From Curtobacterium sp. VKM Ac-1393 (lineage in GTDB: Bacteria; Actinomycetota; Actinomycetes; Actinomycetales; Microbacteriaceae): a stretch of 64,000 bases of DNA. Below, one piece after another: positions 25,415 to 34,300 of this stretch. The position numbers were made by a program, and so were the translations under genes. The DNA lies in assembly GCF_015350995.1 (NCBI RefSeq), contig NZ_JADKRW010000002.1:248001-312000 (forward strand), written 5' to 3'. The notes beneath the pieces are model-generated. The model searched no databases. It saw only the letters and a list, made by a program, of their open reading frames with translations, and was not told the DNA's origin. How positions within the stretch are numbered: position 1 is the first letter of the stretch; each line of letters starts with the position of its first letter.

Positions 25415-26342
25415 CGGCGCCACGCTCGACGAGGTCCGCGACGCCGTCCGGACCGAGTTCGGCGCGGGCGCCCGCATCGTCGCCGCCGAGCGGGTCACCA
25501 CGCCCGGCATCGGCGGCCTGTTCCGCAAGGCGCACGTCGAGGCCACCGTCGAGGTGCCGGAACCGGGGGAGACCCCGACCGCGCGCGTCGTGATCGCGGA
25601 CTCGCCCGTCCAGCGGATCGGGATCGCGGCGCTGCTCGCCGACGCCGAGGAGGCCGAGGCCCGCATCGCCGGCAGCGACCGCACCCAGGCCACCCGTGCC
25701 GACGCGTTCGCGTCGGTGCTCGACGGCTTCGTGGCGGACGGGATCACGGGGAGCGCCCCGCGCCCGACGCGCGCGCTGCCGGAGTCGGACGCGTCTGCGG
25801 ACGTCGACCCGCGCCTCCAGGCCGTCACCGAGACCCTGCCAGGAGGCCCGGCCACCGCTCCCGACACCGTGTCCGGTCGGCGCGTGGCCCGCTCCACGGC
25901 ACCGGCGCTGCGGTCCGCCCCTGCCGCGGTGCGCGCTGCGCGTCCGTCCGTGCGGTCCGCCGACGGCGACCTGGTCCTGCTGGTGGGCCGGCCGAACGAC
26001 GTCGACGCGGCTGCCGGGCTGTTCGCGGTGCGGTACGCGCTGCGGCCGACGGACGCGGCCGACCGACGGTCCGCGATCCTCGCGCGTGCCGACGGCGTCC
26101 GCGACGGGCACGCCGTGCTCGCCGTGGCCGCGTGGGACGACCGGGCGACCGGCGACGGCGTCGAGGCCGACCAGGTGTGGGTCGTCGTGGACGTGGGACG
26201 GAAGCCCGAGGACTCCGCGGCCATGGTGGCCGCGGTGGCCGGACGGCTGCCGGTGGCCGGCGTCGTCGCGATCGGTGCGGGCGAGACCGCCACGCCGGAG
26301 TCCGTCGACCTGCTGGGGCTCCCTGTCGTGTCGCTAGGCTGA
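25389..26342 (+). CDS. FlhF-like protein with degenerate GTPase domain
   Basis: 317 aa. The N-terminus (TLDEVRDAVRTEFGAGARIV, then GLFRKAHVEATVEV) matches the FlhF N-terminal domain, and the position between flhA and csrA is a usual place for flhF. The C-terminal part retains the rhythm of an SRP-type G domain (LVLLVGRPNDVDAAAGLF; VWVVVDVGRKPEDSAAM; GVVAIGAGETATPES; LLGLPVVSLG), but the P-loop GxxGxGKT is absent and the chain is about 100 residues shorter than active FlhF. It probably does not bind GTP in the normal way. GTG start, overlapping flhA by 26 bp. Confidence 0.65.
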   Translation: MPPTRLQRNGATLDEVRDAVRTEFGAGARIVAAERVTTPGIGGLFRKAHVEATVEVPEPGETPTARVVIADSPVQRIGIAALLADAEEAEARIAGSDRTQATRADAFASVLDGFVADGITGSAPRPTRALPESDASADVDPRLQAVTETLPGGPATAPDTVSGRRVARSTAPALRSAPAAVRAARPSVRSADGDLVLLVGRPNDVDAAAGLFAVRYALRPTDAADRRSAILARADGVRDGHAVLAVAAWDDRATGDGVEADQVWVVVDVGRKPEDSAAMVAAVAGRLPVAGVVAIGAGETATPESVDLLGLPVVSLG

Positions 26343-26346
26343 GCGG

Positions 26347-26640
26347 GTGCTGGTACTCACGCGGAAGGTCGGCGAGCGGATCCTCGTCGGTGACGACATC
26401 GTCATCACGGTCCTCGACGCCCGGGGCGACGGGGTCCGGATCGGCATCGACGCACCGCGCGGTGTGAAGATCCAGCGCGAAGAGGTCGTGCGCGCGGTCG
26501 CCGAGGCGAACGCCGAGGCCGCTGCTGCCGCCGGCGCCTCCGGTGCTTCCGGAGACGACGCCGAGGCGCGGTTGCGTGCGGCGCTCGGTGGGTCCGCGGC
26601 GCTCGGTGGGTCCGCCCAGCGGACGGACCCGACCGAGTAG
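26347..26640 (+). CDS. csrA: Carbon storage regulator CsrA
   Basis: A 97-aa protein whose first 60 residues are canonical CsrA: MLVLTRKVGERILVGDDI, VLDARGDGVRIGIDAPRGV, then IQREEV. CsrA is an RNA-binding dimer that represses flagellin translation in the CsrA-FliW-Hag system. The C-terminal 37 residues are an Ala/Gly extension containing a perfect repeat AALGGSAALGGSA encoded by duplicated 18-nt DNA. Last gene of the flagellar run, convergent with the acyl-CoA oxidase (3-bp gap). Confidence 0.95.
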   Translation: MLVLTRKVGERILVGDDIVITVLDARGDGVRIGIDAPRGVKIQREEVVRAVAEANAEAAAAAGASGASGDDAEARLRAALGGSAALGGSAQRTDPTE

Positions 26641-26643
26641 TCG

Positions 26644-28779
26644 CTACCGGCGGGGCTTCTTCTCCTGCTCGGGCAGTCGGCCGGCTGCCGCTTCGGCGGC
26701 GAACCACGCACGCGCCTCGTCCTGGCGGGCCTGCTCCTCACCGAGAGCGATCGGCGCACGGACGTGGCCGGGCTCGTAACCGAACGTCTCGATGAGCTGC
26801 GGGACGACCGGACGGAGCCGGGCGACCAGGCGGTCGATGTAGGCCGACACCGCGCGGCCACGCTGCGCCGTGAGTCGCCCGTGCAGCAGGTGCCAGTCGA
26901 GGTGCTGCTCGAGCAGTCCCAGCGCGAACAGGTCGCGGAGCCAGACGAGCACCCGACGCGTGTCGCCCTCCGGAACGGCCTCGAGCGCCTCGGTGAACGC
27001 GTCCCACTGCATGAGCTCGGCGTGTGCCCGTGCAGCCTCGATGAGCTCGTGCTGGGACCGGTTCAGCAGGACGGCCTGGCGGGCGCGGTCCTTGCCAGCG
27101 GTGTTCAGCCGGAGCCCGATCTCGGTGACCATGCTGTCCACCCGACCCGCGAGCAGTGCGCGCTGCGTCGCGGGGTCCTGCAGGTCGGTGACGCTCGCGG
27201 CGAGCGAGCCCCGGTCCGCGACGGTCTGCCCGAGACGACGGATGCCCGAGGCATCAGCCAGCTTCGCGCCCACCTGGGCGGCGACGAACTTCGCGGTGGA
27301 CGCCGGGTCGCGCGGCGCCTGCTTCCGGAAGTCGGTGAGCAGCCGCTTGCCGACGAGCTGCAGCAGGACGGTGTTGTCGCCCTCGAACGTCACGTAGACG
27401 TCGAGGTCGGCGCGCAGGCTCGTCAGACGGTTCTCGGCGAGGAAGCCCGCGCCGCCGCAGGCCTCGCGGCACTCCTGCAGGGTGTCGAGCGCGGACCACG
27501 TCGACAGTGACTTGAACGCGGCGGCCTGGGTCTCCAGGTCCTCGCGGCGCTCCGGGGTGTCGGCGCGCCCGCTGAAGACGTCGTCGAACGTGCGGAGCAG
27601 CTGCTCATGGGCGAACGACTGCGCGAACACCGTCGCCAGCCGCGGGATGAGTCGGCGCTGGTGCCGGCCGTAGTCGAGCAGGACGCCCTCGACCCCGCCG
27701 GACGTCGGGAACTGCCGACGCTGCATGGCGTAGGTCAGGGCGATCTGCAGCCCGATCTTCTGCGCGACGACCGCGGCGCCGTCAAGCGAGACGCGGCCCT
27801 GCACCAGGGTGCCGAGCATCGTGAAGAACCGGCGTCCGGGGGAGTCGATCGGTGAGCTGTAGGTGCCGTCCTCGGCGACGTCGCCGTACCGGTTCAGCAG
27901 GTTCGTGCGGGGGACCCGTACGTGGTCGAAGTGCAGCCGGCCGTTGTCGATGCCGTTCAGGCCGCCCTTGACGCCGTCGTCCTCGCCGCCGACACCGGGC
28001 AGGAACGCACCGTCGTCGTCGCGGAGCGGCACGTAGAACGCGTGCACCCCGTGGTCGACGCCCTGGGTCACGAGCTTCGCGAACACGACGGCGGCCTTGC
28101 CGTGCAGGGCAGCGTTGCCGATGTAGTCCTTCCACGCCCCGCGGAACGGCGTGTGCACGACGAACTCCTGCGTCGCCTGGTCGTAGGTCGCCGACGTCGC
28201 GATGTTCTGCACGTCCGACCCGTGGCCGGTCTCGGTCATCGCGAAGCACCCCGGTACGTCGAACCCGATGATGCCCGGCAGGAACTCCTCGTGGTTCCGC
28301 GCGGTGCCGAGGTGGTGCACTGCGGAGCCGAACAGGCCCCACTGCACGCCCGCCTTGATCTGCAGTGAGGGGTCGGCGGTGGTGATCTCCTCGAACGCCG
28401 CCAGGTTGCCGCCGTGGTTGTCCTGGCCGCCGAGCTCGGGCGGGTACGGGCGCTGGATCGCTCCGGCGTCGACGAGGATCTGCAGCTGCTCGAACGCGCG
28501 GGCGCGGTGCTCGATGGTGCCGAGCCCCTCGGTCTTGTGCAGCGCGGGGTCGAGCACGAGTCGGCGGGAGATCCGTCGGTCCTCGGCCCAGCGGCCGAGC
28601 AGCATCGTCTCGACCAGGTCCACGTCGATGCGGAGGTCGGTGTGCTTGCTCGCGTTCTTGCCCGGGTTCCCGCTGGCATTCTTGCTCGGGTTCTCGCTGG
28701 CGTTCTTGCTCGCCTTCTCGCCGGCGTCGTGCTTCGCCGTGGGCATGCCGGTGTGCTGCGCGGATGCGGTGTCGACCAT
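26644..28779 (-). CDS. Acyl-CoA oxidase / acyl-CoA dehydrogenase family flavoenzyme
   Basis: A 711-aa protein: acyl-CoA dehydrogenase N- and middle domains (FAMTETGHGSDVQNIATSATYD, FRGAWKDYIGNAALHGKAAVVFA), then two C-terminal helical domains with ACGGAGFLAENRLTSLRAD, typical of peroxisomal-type acyl-CoA oxidases. It should introduce the trans-2 double bond of beta-oxidation, with FAD bound between domains. The ATG has AGGAGG upstream. Odd feature: residues 22-45 are a Lys/Asn/Ser/Ala repeat (KASKNASENPSKNAS...) encoded by tandem DNA repeats, an extension not expected in the family. Confidence 0.88.
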   Translation of the reverse strand: MVDTASAQHTGMPTAKHDAGEKASKNASENPSKNASGNPGKNASKHTDLRIDVDLVETMLLGRWAEDRRISRRLVLDPALHKTEGLGTIEHRARAFEQLQILVDAGAIQRPYPPELGGQDNHGGNLAAFEEITTADPSLQIKAGVQWGLFGSAVHHLGTARNHEEFLPGIIGFDVPGCFAMTETGHGSDVQNIATSATYDQATQEFVVHTPFRGAWKDYIGNAALHGKAAVVFAKLVTQGVDHGVHAFYVPLRDDDGAFLPGVGGEDDGVKGGLNGIDNGRLHFDHVRVPRTNLLNRYGDVAEDGTYSSPIDSPGRRFFTMLGTLVQGRVSLDGAAVVAQKIGLQIALTYAMQRRQFPTSGGVEGVLLDYGRHQRRLIPRLATVFAQSFAHEQLLRTFDDVFSGRADTPERREDLETQAAAFKSLSTWSALDTLQECREACGGAGFLAENRLTSLRADLDVYVTFEGDNTVLLQLVGKRLLTDFRKQAPRDPASTAKFVAAQVGAKLADASGIRRLGQTVADRGSLAASVTDLQDPATQRALLAGRVDSMVTEIGLRLNTAGKDRARQAVLLNRSQHELIEAARAHAELMQWDAFTEALEAVPEGDTRRVLVWLRDLFALGLLEQHLDWHLLHGRLTAQRGRAVSAYIDRLVARLRPVVPQLIETFGYEPGHVRAPIALGEEQARQDEARAWFAAEAAAGRLPEQEKKPRR

Positions 28780-28994
28780 GGTCGGAGTCCTCCTGAACTG
28801 CGGTGTCCGGTGTTGCCTTCCCCACGCTAGACACCGCCGCCGACAGCCAGACGAACGCGGTGTGGCTCGGACAACCGGCGGTCCGTCCGTGGGGGTCTGG
28901 CCGTGGGAACCCTCCAAGTGGCGCGACCGTCGGATTTGTTGAGCACCCATCGACGATTGGGCGCGCCACCGGCCCGCGGGGCAGACTGGCCGAC

Positions 28995-30458
28995 ATGTCA
29001 GGCTCCACCACGGGACACGATCCCAAGCCCCAACGCACCTTCTTCGGACAGCCGTTCGAACTGTCGACACCGTTCGCGGTGGAGCTCTGGGAGCGGTTCT
29101 CGTTCTACGGGATGCAGGGCATCGTCCTCATCTACATGTACTACACGGTCTCGCAGGGCGGACTGGGGATCGACAAGGGCGTCGCCGCCGGGATCATGGG
29201 GGCCTACGGCGGCGCCGTGTACCTGTTCACGATCATCGGCGCGTGGATCGCCGACCGACTGCTCGGCGCCGACCGCACGCTGTTCGGCAGCGCGATCGTC
29301 GTCATGCTCGGCCACATCGCCCTGGCGCTCATCCCCGGGGTGGGCGGCGTCGGTGTCGGCCTGGTGCTGATCGCGCTCGGGTCCGGCGGGCTCAAGGCGA
29401 CCGCCACCACCATCGTCGGCGGACTCTACGCCCGCGACGACCCCCGCCGTGACGCCGGGTTCTCGCTGTACTACCTCGGCGTGAACCTCGGCGCGTTCTT
29501 CGGGCCGCTCCTGACCGGCCTGCTGCAGAGCTCCCTCGGCTTCCACTTCGGCTTCGGGCTCGCCGCCGTCGGCATGGCAGCCGGCCTGGTGCAGTACGCC
29601 ATCCGTCGGAAGAACCTCCCAGACACGGTCCGCCACGTCACGAACCCGGTGGACCGCCGACGCCTGCCGCTGATCGGGGTCGCGGTCGTCGTCGCCCTGG
29701 TCGTGATCGCGGTCGCCGTCCTGACAGGCCTGCTGAACGTCGGCAACCTGCCGACCGTCGTCGTCGCGATCGTCATCGTCGCCACCATCGGCTACTTCGT
29801 CGTCATCCTGACCAGCGGCATCACCGCCCAGGAACGCTCGCGCGTCCTCGCGTTCATCCCGCTGTTCATCGGCAGCGCGGTGTTCTGGTCGCTCTACCAG
29901 CAGCAGTTCACGGTGGTCACGGTCTACTCGGACGAGCGCCTGAACAGGTCGCTGTTCGGATGGGAGATGCCGGTGTCGTGGGTGCAGTCCATCAACCCGG
30001 TCTTCATCATCGTGCTGTCCGGGGTCTTCGCGGCGCTCTGGACCAAGCTCGGCGACCGCCAGCCGTCCACCCCGACGAAGTTCGCGCTCGGCACGGGCAT
30101 CATGGGCGTCGCCTTCCTGCTCTTCCTGCCCTTCGTCGGCTCCGGGCAGAACGGCACGCCGCTGCTCGCCCTGGTCGGCATCCTGCTCGTCTTCACGCTC
30201 GCCGAACTCCTGCTGTCGCCCGTCGGGCAGTCCGTCGCGACGAAGCTCGCCCCACCGAAGTTCCAGACGCAGATGGTCGCGCTGTTCTTCCTGTCGGTGT
30301 CGCTCGGAACCGCCGTCACCGGGGTGCTGTCGCAGTACTACGACCCCGCGCACGAGGCGCCGTACTTCACGATCCTCGGGCTCGTCGCCGTGGCGGTCGG
30401 CGTCGCGCTGCTCGTCCTGGCCAAGCCGGTCTTGCGGCTCATGCGCGGTATCCGCTGA
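28995..30458 (+). CDS. POT/PTR-family proton-dependent peptide transporter
   Basis: A 487-aa MFS protein. It has the POT signature ELWERFSFYGMQGIVLIYMYY (the ExxER proton motif) and, in helix 5, FSLYYLGVNLGAFFGPLLTG (the FYxxINxG-like motif). It has 12-14 helices and a C-terminal half with SPVGQSVATKLAP. It should import di- and tripeptides with protons. The ATG gives MSGSTTGHDPKPQRTFFG; there is no strong ribosome-binding site, but GGGGCAGACTGG precedes it. Divergent from the acyl-CoA oxidase over 215 nt. Confidence 0.92.
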   Translation: MSGSTTGHDPKPQRTFFGQPFELSTPFAVELWERFSFYGMQGIVLIYMYYTVSQGGLGIDKGVAAGIMGAYGGAVYLFTIIGAWIADRLLGADRTLFGSAIVVMLGHIALALIPGVGGVGVGLVLIALGSGGLKATATTIVGGLYARDDPRRDAGFSLYYLGVNLGAFFGPLLTGLLQSSLGFHFGFGLAAVGMAAGLVQYAIRRKNLPDTVRHVTNPVDRRRLPLIGVAVVVALVVIAVAVLTGLLNVGNLPTVVVAIVIVATIGYFVVILTSGITAQERSRVLAFIPLFIGSAVFWSLYQQQFTVVTVYSDERLNRSLFGWEMPVSWVQSINPVFIIVLSGVFAALWTKLGDRQPSTPTKFALGTGIMGVAFLLFLPFVGSGQNGTPLLALVGILLVFTLAELLLSPVGQSVATKLAPPKFQTQMVALFFLSVSLGTAVTGVLSQYYDPAHEAPYFTILGLVAVAVGVALLVLAKPVLRLMRGIR

Positions 30459-30521
30459 TCCGTCGCGTCATCCGCTAGCCTGGGGGAAGCCACACGGCCG
30501 AAGCAACCAAGGAGTCACCCC

Positions 30522-30629
30522 ATGCTCGAACTCATCGCCGGCATCATCATCGGCATCGGCGTCCTCGGTGGTGTGGGCTGCTGCATGGCAGTGGCCGCCA
30601 TGATGAAGAGCGGCTCCGAAGAGTACTGA
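30522..30629 (+). CDS. 35-aa single-helix membrane peptide
   Basis: MLELIAGIIIGIGVLGGVG then CCMAVAAMMKSGSEEY. AAGGAG sits nine bases before the ATG, and a TAGCCT -10-like box lies at about 30475. One membrane helix spans residues 4-28 with a charged end. No family is recognised. It resembles small membrane peptides often missed by gene callers. It follows the peptide transporter by 63 nt on the same strand. Confidence 0.6.
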   Translation: MLELIAGIIIGIGVLGGVGCCMAVAAMMKSGSEEY

Positions 30630-30653
30630 GCCGCTCACCGGCTGGCCGGCTGA

Positions 30654-30953
30654 CTACTCGCCGCTGCCGGTCGTGATCGGCACCAACTGACGACTCAGGA
30701 CGGTCGCGCGCTCGAAGGGGCCGCGGCCGTCCTTCGTGTACACGGGCTCCTCGAACGCCACGGTCCACGACAGGGGCTCGCCGACGCCGGGGTACCCGAC
30801 GATCTGGTTGCCACCGGGAGCCACGATCACCCCGATCGGCTCGTCCGCCCACTGCTCACCGCCCTGCGCGGAGTCGATGACCTGCACGAGCGCACCGATG
30901 CCGAGGCCTGGGGCGTCGTCGGGGCGGGGCTTGGGGGAGCGGCGTCCGAACAC
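30654..30953 (-). CDS. Small protein of unknown function
   Basis: A 99-aa soluble protein (GTG start) beginning MFGRRSPKPRPDDAPGLGIG. It has predicted beta strands (ALVQVIDS, PIGVIVAPGGNQIVGYPG, LSWTVAFEEPVYTKDGRGPFERATVLSRQLVPI). No family is recognised. It lies downstream of the jetC gene but is separated from it by the GGTTCC repeat region, so it is not part of the Jet operon. It is not a JetD fragment by eye. Confidence 0.6.
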   Translation of the reverse strand: MFGRRSPKPRPDDAPGLGIGALVQVIDSAQGGEQWADEPIGVIVAPGGNQIVGYPGVGEPLSWTVAFEEPVYTKDGRGPFERATVLSRQLVPITTGSGE

Positions 30954-31004
30954 GCCATCACCGTAGCGTGCTCGCCGATCAGCCCGCTCCGTCCTCCGCT
31001 CCCA

Positions 31005-31282
31005 GGTTCCGAGGTTCCGAGGTTCCACGACATGCCGCGTGCGTGCCGTCGAGGTTCCATGACATGCCGCGTGCGTGCTGCCCGGGTTCCACGGATGCCC
31101 GCAGGGGCGCCCGAGGTTCCGAGATCTTGGAACCTCGGGCGTCGGACGTGGCGCGGACGGCGGGGCCGGGCTCGCACGGCCCGGGCGACGCCGAGGTTCC
31201 ATGACATGCCGCCTGTGTGCCGTCCGGGTTCCACGGATGCCCGTTGGGGCGCCCGAGATGCCAAGGTTTCGGAACCTCGGGG
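31005..31282. repeat. GGTTCC repeat array with palindromic ends
   Basis: GGTTCC occurs at 31005, 31013 and 31021 (8-bp period), then 31053 and 31085 (32-bp period), 31115, 31195 and 31227 (again 32 bp). Two 90-bp units, 31051-31140 and 31193-31282, are roughly 85% identical by eye, and 31019-31050 is a partial first unit. The first unit ends in an inverted repeat CCCGAGGTTCC / GGAACCTCGGG (31110-31120, 31129-31139); the second ends in a decayed version. It fills the gap between jetC and the 99-aa gene. Minus-strand readings give only repeated WNLGT-type junk. Confidence 0.75.
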
Positions 31283-31317
31283 ACGGCGCGCAGCGCGCAG
31301 GGCGCCACGCCCCGCGG

Positions 31318-34300
31318 TCAGGCGTCAGCGGGGACCCGGGCGATCTCGGTGATGGACGAGTGACCGGTGTCGGGGTGCTTCCGCATCGACAGGAGCCGCT
31401 CCATCGAGGGCTCGAGCGCCGTGACCTTGTCGAGCGGCGCGCTCACCACGAGCTGGAACCCGAGCCGCAGCCACGCGGTGACCGCACGGCCGGCGAACTC
31501 CGAATCCGCCTTGATGAACGCCTCGTCGAGGAACACCGGGGCGAACCGGGGCCGAGGACGCGTCTCGTCGCCGAGCTGGTACCGCAGGGCCGCACCGACG
31601 ATGAACGCCACGAGTTCCTGCGTCTCGCCACCGGACTTGTCGCCGAGCGACGAGTACACGCCGAGGTCCTTGCCGGCCGTGTCGTAGCGGACCGCGGTGA
31701 TCTCCATGTGCCGCCGGACGTCGAGCACCGCGTCGCGCTGGGTGGTGCGGCCACGGGCCGCGTCGGGGTCGGGGCGGATGACGGCCATGAAGCGTCGGAG
31801 TCGGCGGAACCGGGTCTCGAGCACGTCGTCGGTCAGCTCGGAGTCGACCGAGGCCGACAGGGCTCGGAGCTCGCGGCGGAACGCGGTGACGTCCTCGCGC
31901 GTGACCCGGCGGATCTGGATCTTCAGACGGTCGCGGTTGGCGCCGAACGGCAGGTCCCGCAGGATCTCGTTGACCGGTTCGAGGCGCTCCTCGATCTCCA
32001 CGACGGCGCGGTCGAACGCACCGGCGAGCGGCACCAAGTCCTCACCGCTCCACTGCGACAGCCGTCGACGCCACTCGGTGCGGCGGGCGTGCAGGCCGGT
32101 CGCCACGATCTGGTCGAGGATGGCGTGGTAGTCCGGGTACGACGCGACCCCGGTGCCGAGGTTCGGGTCCGGCCAGGCGTCCTGGTAGCGCTGGAACGTG
32201 AGTGTCAGCGACGCCGAGGCCGCTGCGGCGCCGTCGAGCGCCTGCGACAGCCGTTCCTCCAGCCGGCGTCGGAGCCGTCGGGTGGCATCGTCGAAACCGT
32301 CCACACCGTCCGGTGCACCGACCTCGGCGAACGCCTCGGCGAGCAGTCGCGACTGCTCGTCGTCGGGCAACGACTCCGGGCTGTCGTCGAAACGCGACAG
32401 GATCTCGGCGGCGGCGTCCTGCCCGTCGACGAGCACGGCGTGCCGCTCCTCGAGCCGCTGCACGGAGAGCCGGGCGGCGGAGCGACGGTCGGCGGTCTCG
32501 TCGAGCGACTTCCGCAGTCGGGCCACCGAGGCGCGCAGGGTCCGCAGGCCGTCGTCGGCGGCGAGCAGCGCCTGCCGTTCCTCGTCGAGACGAGCCAGTG
32601 CGGTCTCGACACCATGGACGTCGATGGCGTCCCAGGTCACGTCGACCACGTGCTGGTGCGCGGCGCGGAGCACGTCGAGCGCGGTGAGGTCCTGCGCGAC
32701 GTCGGTGCGCCGTGCCTCGAGCGTGGCGAGGTCCTGCGCGATGGACGCGAGTTCCTGCTCGACAGCGGCGACACGTGCCTCGTTCGTGAAGCCGATGACG
32801 TTGGCCTGACGGCGGTCGCCGTGCGCACCTCGACGGCCGTCGCGGAGCTGCCCGGACTCGGTGACGCGTCGCCCACCGCCGCCGAGCTCCGAGGCGTCGG
32901 TCACGCAGCGCGCGTCGGTGCGGTCGGACTCGATCCGCTCGCGCACCCAGGTGCTGAAGGGCGACTGCTTGATGGCGAGCTTGCCGGACACCATCGCGGG
33001 GTCGCCGTCGAGGTCCAGGTGCGGTCCGGTCGGCACGCCCTCGAACTGCACTCGGACCGGCAGTCGGAGCGCGTCGATCGCCTCGCTGAACGCACCGAGG
33101 CGGTCCTGGTCGACCAGCAGCGTCCGGGCGACCGGGGCCAGGACGGACTCGATCGCCGTGCGCCAGCGCTCCTCGCCGGGCTGGACGTCGAGCAGCTCGG
33201 CGACGAACGGCAGGTCGGCGGGGTCGATGTCGGCGGCGCGGGCCATCGCGAGTCGGGCCTCGTGCATCGGCAGCGGCATCGCACCCTGGCGGTGCTCGAG
33301 CGACTGTCGCTCCTGGCGCAGCGAGCGCTCCCGGTCGAGCAGCGGGTACTCCTCGCGCGTCAGGGCGTCGCGGCGGTCGTCCAACGACGAACGCGAAGCG
33401 GTGTACGCACCGAGGAACTCGTGCGCGGCGCGCTGGACCACGGTGAAGTCCTGCTCGGTCGACACCGACACACCCAGCACGGCGGTCCGCTCGTCGAAGG
33501 TCGTCCGGGTGCGCACGACGGCGTCGCGCTCCCGGGTCCGGCGGTCGATGCGGTCCTCGAGCTGGGCGAGCGCGTTGCCGCCCTGGTCGCGCAGCCGGGC
33601 CTCGGCGTCGCGCAGTTCGATCTCGACCGCGGCGTGCCGTGCCTCGGCAGCGGCGACCTCGGCACGCGATGCCGTGCGTTCGCGGCCGTTCCGGTCGACC
33701 TCGGCGTCGAGCAGGTCGCGCTTGCGCGACGCGGTCCAGTGCGCGAACGGGGAGACCTCGGCGCCGGTGGCGATGCCGTCCAGGGCCTCGGCCGCGGCGC
33801 GGGACCGCTCGATCTCGGTGTGCAGCTCGGTGATGGGGGAGAGGATGCGGACCTTGCGCTCCTCGGTGTCCATCGCCTCGTACGCCTCGTCGAGCGCGGA
33901 GAAGTGCGCGAGGGCACGGTCTGCGGCCTCGTAGGTCCCCGGGGTCTCGAGCACGAGCGACTTGTACAGCGCGTCGACCGTCGGCAGGTGCTGCCCGGCC
34001 TGGATGCGGGCGAGCAGGCGCATGGCCCGGTTGCCACCACCGGAGTCGCCGATGCCGAGCCGGGTCTGCAGTGTGTACGCGAGCTCCTGGTAGGTGTCGC
34101 GGATCACGAGCCCGGGCACGCGTCCGGTCAGCTCGAGGTGGTGGAACCGCGTCGGCACGAACTCCTCGAGCCGGCGCAGGTCGAAGGTGTCGTCGACCGT
34201 CGCCATGGTCATCTGGATGTCGCCGACGCCCCGTGCGCGCTTCGGCACGATGTACGCCCGCAGCACCGTGAAGCGCCGCTCGTCGTCGTTCCGGAACGTC

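Noticed and set aside
31005..31282. GGTTCC array considered as a CRISPR
   Set aside because: There are no unique spacers of constant length between identical repeats, the intervals are themselves repeated, and no cas genes are near.
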